A program made the position numbers and the translations under genes. DNA of 64,000 bases from an uncultured Clostridia bacterium (GTDB taxonomy: Bacteria; Bacillota; Clostridia; UBA1381), in NCBI GenBank assembly GCA_947624485.1, contig CANQKM010000004.1:124001-188000 (forward strand). Reading direction: 5' to 3'. The notes under the pieces are model-generated. The model was not told the origin of the DNA and did not search any database. It was given only the letters and a program-made list of their open reading frames with translations. Shown in pieces: positions 61,365 through 64,000 of this stretch. The number at the start of each line of letters is the position of its first letter. Positions within the stretch are counted from its first letter, which is position 1.

Positions 61365-62642
61365 TTAATATACAAAATCAAATTCGAGATCGCCAATTCT
61401 CACGGTGTCGCCCTCGCGAATGCCCATGTTTATGAGATCCTCTATAACGCCGCGATTAAGAAGCGCGCGCTGGAAATACTGGAGCGACTCGCTGTCGGAG
61501 AAGTTCACGCTGCCGCCGACGGCTTCTATCCACGAGCCGCTTATTACGTAAACCTCGTTGTCGCGCATTATCTCGTAGCCCTTACCGGCGTCGGTAAACT
61601 CGTCCTCGTAAATGTCCATTTCCGGCTCAAACACCGTTACGGGCGGAAGCTTTGTAAGTTCCTCATACGTTTTCTGCATAAGCTCTTTTACGCCCTTGTT
61701 TGTGGCGGCGGATATTTCGTACACCGTCACGCCGCGCTTTTCCATTTCGGCGAGAAATTCATTGTACGCGTCCGCGTCCTGTATTATGTCGGTCTTGTTC
61801 GCCGCGACGATCTGCGGACGCTCCTCGAGAGCCATATCGTACGCCGCAAGCTCCGCGTTTATAATGTCGAAGTCCTCAATAGGATTTCTGCCCTCAACGC
61901 CCGAAATATCCACAACGTGAATGAGTATCCGAGTACGTTCTATGTGGCGAAGAAACTCGTGTCCGAGTCCCACGCCCTCGCTCGCGCCCTCGATAATTCC
62001 GGGAATGTCGGCAAGCACAAAGCTGCGTCCCTCGCCCAGATCCACAACGCCGAGGTTCGGCTCGAGCGTAGTGAAGTGGTAGTCGGCGATTTTCGGATCG
62101 GCTTTCGTTGTCATGGACAGCAGCGTCGATTTGCCGACGTTCGGGAAGCCGACAAGTCCGACATCGGCGAGTAACTTTAATTCGAGTATTATCTCGCGCT
62201 CGTCGCCGGGCTGACCGTTTTTCGCAAAGTTCGGTGTTTGGCGCACAGCAGTCGCGAAATGCGCGTTGCCCCAGCCGCCGTTACCGCCGCGCGCGAGTAC
62301 AAAGTCTTTGTCCGTAGAGGACAGGTCGGCGATTATGCGGTTACTCTCTGCGTCACGCACGATCGTACCCTGCGGCACTTTAATGATTATGTCGTCGCCC
62401 TTTTTACCCTTGCGGCGCTTACCCGCGCCGTCCGCACCGGCTTGCGCGGCGTATTTTCTCTTGTAGCGGAAGTCCATGAGCGTTGTCATGCCCGTTTCGA
62501 CGCGGAAAATAACGTCGCCGCCCTTACCGCCGTCGCCGCCGTCAGGTCCGCCCGCCGCGACGTATTTTTCACGGCGGAAGGAGATCGCGCCGTTGCCGCC
62601 CTTACCCGCCTGTATGAATATTTTAGCCTTATCCGTAAACAT
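61365..62642 (-). CDS. obg: GTPase Obg/CgtA
   Basis: 425 residues from the ATG at 62642 (AGGAAAGG upstream; the open frame extends to 62681 into the preceding small gene). The Gly-rich Obg fold (1-158, GKGGNGAISFRREK, GGDGGKGGDV) is followed by the GTPase domain with GFPNVGKST, DIPGII and NKTD. The C-terminal OCT domain (about 340-425, SDSESLQYFQRAL, NMGIREGDTVRIG) is typical of Firmicutes. It is an essential GTPase linked to 50S ribosome assembly, stress response and, in Bacillus, entry into sporulation. Confidence 0.96.
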   Translation of the reverse strand: MFTDKAKIFIQAGKGGNGAISFRREKYVAAGGPDGGDGGKGGDVIFRVETGMTTLMDFRYKRKYAAQAGADGAGKRRKGKKGDDIIIKVPQGTIVRDAESNRIIADLSSTDKDFVLARGGNGGWGNAHFATAVRQTPNFAKNGQPGDEREIILELKLLADVGLVGFPNVGKSTLLSMTTKADPKIADYHFTTLEPNLGVVDLGEGRSFVLADIPGIIEGASEGVGLGHEFLRHIERTRILIHVVDISGVEGRNPIEDFDIINAELAAYDMALEERPQIVAANKTDIIQDADAYNEFLAEMEKRGVTVYEISAATNKGVKELMQKTYEELTKLPPVTVFEPEMDIYEDEFTDAGKGYEIMRDNEVYVISGSWIEAVGGSVNFSDSESLQYFQRALLNRGVIEDLINMGIREGDTVRIGDLEFDFVY

Positions 62643-62646
62643 ATCC

Positions 62647-62799
62647 TTAACCTTTCCTGTCGTTTTCCCTGCACCCGTCACAGCCCTCGCAGCCGCACGA
62701 GCAGCCTTTGCCGGAGCGTCTGCGCTTTATTATCACCGCCGCCGCGATTACAACGGCGAGCAAAATCACGCCGATAATTATAAAATCCATTGTATTCAC
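62647..62799 (-). CDS. FeoB-associated Cys-rich small membrane protein
   Basis: A 50-residue ORF starting at GTG 62799 with GAGGTGAT upstream. One transmembrane helix (about 5-24) is followed by a basic stop-transfer KRRR and a Cys cluster, CSCGCEGCDGC (33-43). This matches the FeoB-associated Cys-rich membrane protein family found directly downstream of feoB in Firmicutes. It presumably binds ferrous iron or a cluster on the cytoplasmic side during Feo transport. It begins 9 bases after the feoB stop. Confidence 0.88.
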   Translation of the reverse strand: MNTMDFIIIGVILLAVVIAAAVIIKRRRSGKGCSCGCEGCDGCRENDRKG

Positions 62800-62808
62800 A
62801 TTATCACC

Positions 62809-64000
62809 TCATAACCCGACAGCCATACATATAAGCCGCACAACGAGCGCCGCCGCCCACGCTATGACGCACTGCCACACCGCTACGCCGGCCGCCCATC
62901 TGCCGCCGAGCTCTCTCTTAATCGAGGCTACCGCCGCAACACACGGCGAGTAAAGCAGACTGAACACGAGAAGCGACGCGGCTCCGGCGGTGCTAAGTGC
63001 AGCCGTTACGCCGCCCGAGAACAGCACCTCAAGCACCGACACGACGCTTTCCTTCGCCATAAATCCGCTGATAAGAGCCGTCACAATTCGCCAGTCGCCC
63101 AGTCCTATCGGCTTGAAAAGCGGCGCGATAAGTCCCGAAACCGACGCGAGTATGCTGCCGTCAGAGTCCGGCACGTACTGCAGATGCCAGTTAAAGCTCT
63201 GCATGAACCATATTATAACCGTCGCGATAAATATTACCGTAAAGGCGCGCGTCAAAAAGTCTTTCGCCTTTTCCCACAAAAGCTGCGCGACGTTTTTCGC
63301 CGTCGGCATACGGTAGTTCGGCAGTTCCATTACGAACGGCACGGGTTCGCCCTTGAATATTGTCTTTTTGTAAAGGAACGCCGCGAGTATGCCTATCACG
63401 ATGCCCAAAAGGTAAATGCCCGTCATTATCGGTGCGGCGTATTTCGGGAAGAATGCGTTTACGAAAAACGCGTAAATCGGCAGTTTGGCGGTACAGCTCA
63501 TAAACGGCGTTAATATGATCGTCATTTTACGGTCGCGCTCACTCGGCAGCGTGCGCGTCGCCATTACCGCCGGTACGGAGCAGCCGAAGCCAATGAGCAT
63601 CGGTACGATGCTTCTGCCCGACAGCCCTATTTTACGCAGAAGCTTATCCATGAAGAACGCCACGCGCGCTATGTAGCCGCTGTCCTCCAGCAGTGAGAGG
63701 AAGAAGAACAGCGTCACTATAATCGGCAGGAACGACAGCACGCTGCCCACTCCCGCGAAAATTCCGTCCGTTATCAGTCCGCGTATAACGCCGCTGACGT
63801 TCGCGCTTTCGAGCGCGTTTTCGGTAATCGCGGCGAGCGCGTCAATGCCCGATTCCATGAGCGACTGCAGCCACGCGCCTATTACGCCGAACGTCAGGTA
63901 AAACACGAGCGCCATAATTATCACAAACATCGGTATCGCGGTGTATTTGCCCGTCAGTATGCGGTCTATTACCTCGCTCCTTTTGTGTTCCTTGCTCTCC
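62809..64000 (-). CDS. feoB: Ferrous iron transporter FeoB, C-terminal part (cut by window edge)
   Basis: The frame is open to the right edge, so at least 397 residues of the C-terminal membrane domain are present and the N-terminal GTPase domain lies outside. Seen are KRSEVIDRILTGKYTAIP at the domain entry, Gate motif VLSFLPIIVTLFFFLSLLED with SGYIARVAF, the second Gate region GCSVPAVMATRTL with its conserved Cys, and SPCVAAVASIKRELGG. FeoB imports Fe(II), fitting the heavy Fe-S and hydrogenase demand of this genome. The FeoB-associated Cys-rich protein follows at once. Confidence 0.95.
   Translation of the reverse strand, partial: ESKEHKRSEVIDRILTGKYTAIPMFVIIMALVFYLTFGVIGAWLQSLMESGIDALAAITENALESANVSGVIRGLITDGIFAGVGSVLSFLPIIVTLFFFLSLLEDSGYIARVAFFMDKLLRKIGLSGRSIVPMLIGFGCSVPAVMATRTLPSERDRKMTIILTPFMSCTAKLPIYAFFVNAFFPKYAAPIMTGIYLLGIVIGILAAFLYKKTIFKGEPVPFVMELPNYRMPTAKNVAQLLWEKAKDFLTRAFTVIFIATVIIWFMQSFNWHLQYVPDSDGSILASVSGLIAPLFKPIGLGDWRIVTALISGFMAKESVVSVLEVLFSGGVTAALSTAGAASLLVFSLLYSPCVAAVASIKRELGGRWAAGVAVWQCVIAWAAALVVRLICMAVGL

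Overview
The window looks like a chromosomal segment of a sporulating, anaerobic, gut-type Clostridia (Firmicutes) that degrades plant pectin. The signs are SLH-anchored surface proteins, SpoIIM, strong AAGGAGG ribosome binding sites, sigma-A promoters (TTGAnn, 17 bp, TATAAT), Ech and [FeFe] hydrogenases, indolepyruvate:ferredoxin oxidoreductase, and enzymes for rhamnogalacturonan-I and arabinan. The set recalls pectin specialists such as Monoglobus, but that is an inference; no rRNA or tRNA was seen and the species cannot be named. No prophage, transposase or CRISPR array was seen.

Layout. 1-8.0 kb: an SLH protein cut by the left edge, then dacF, xerD and spoIIM on the minus strand. A plus-strand pair (GH26-like surface enzyme and SLH protein) sits between dacF and xerD, and its promoter carries an 11-G run in the -35/-10 spacer. 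8.1-11.4 kb: a membrane-anchored terpenoid-cyclase-fold protein and a divergent oleate-hydratase-family protein. 11.6-23.1 kb: a GHKL kinase / LytTR regulator operon divergent from a 2711-residue SLH surface protein. That gene is followed after 19 bases by a 46-residue double-glycine-leader peptide, then by a stalk-domain protein whose promoter and RBS lie inside the terminator hairpin of the preceding operon. 23.1-30.1 kb: a second giant surface protein with GLUG repeats, Ig-like modules and a cohesin-like domain. 30.4-38.2 kb: two arabinan-degrading GH43 genes in one operon.

38.2-55.5 kb: six ech-type [NiFe]-hydrogenase genes run into hypF-C-D-E and a GH106-like rhamnosidase, all on the minus strand. 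A plus-strand PL11 rhamnogalacturonan lyase then separates these from hypB-hypA, which have their own promoter. 55.7-61.3 kb: iorA, iorB, paaK and a group-B-like [FeFe] hydrogenase in one operon, with palindromic repeats between iorA and iorB. 61.4-64 kb: obg, a tiny FeoB-associated Cys-rich membrane protein, and feoB running off the right edge.

How the parts fit: secreted PL11, GH43 and GH26-like enzymes and SLH proteins would attach to and depolymerise pectin side chains, and the cytoplasmic rhamnosidase would finish imported fragments. Reduced ferredoxin from fermentation (including IorAB) would be disposed of by the [FeFe] enzyme and by the ion-pumping Ech complex, which Hyp proteins mature. 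The candidates most worth following as new biology are the two-component system / giant surface protein / double-glycine peptide locus, the predicted phase-variable promoter, and a short DNA string repeated six times inside hypD and hypE in two reading frames.
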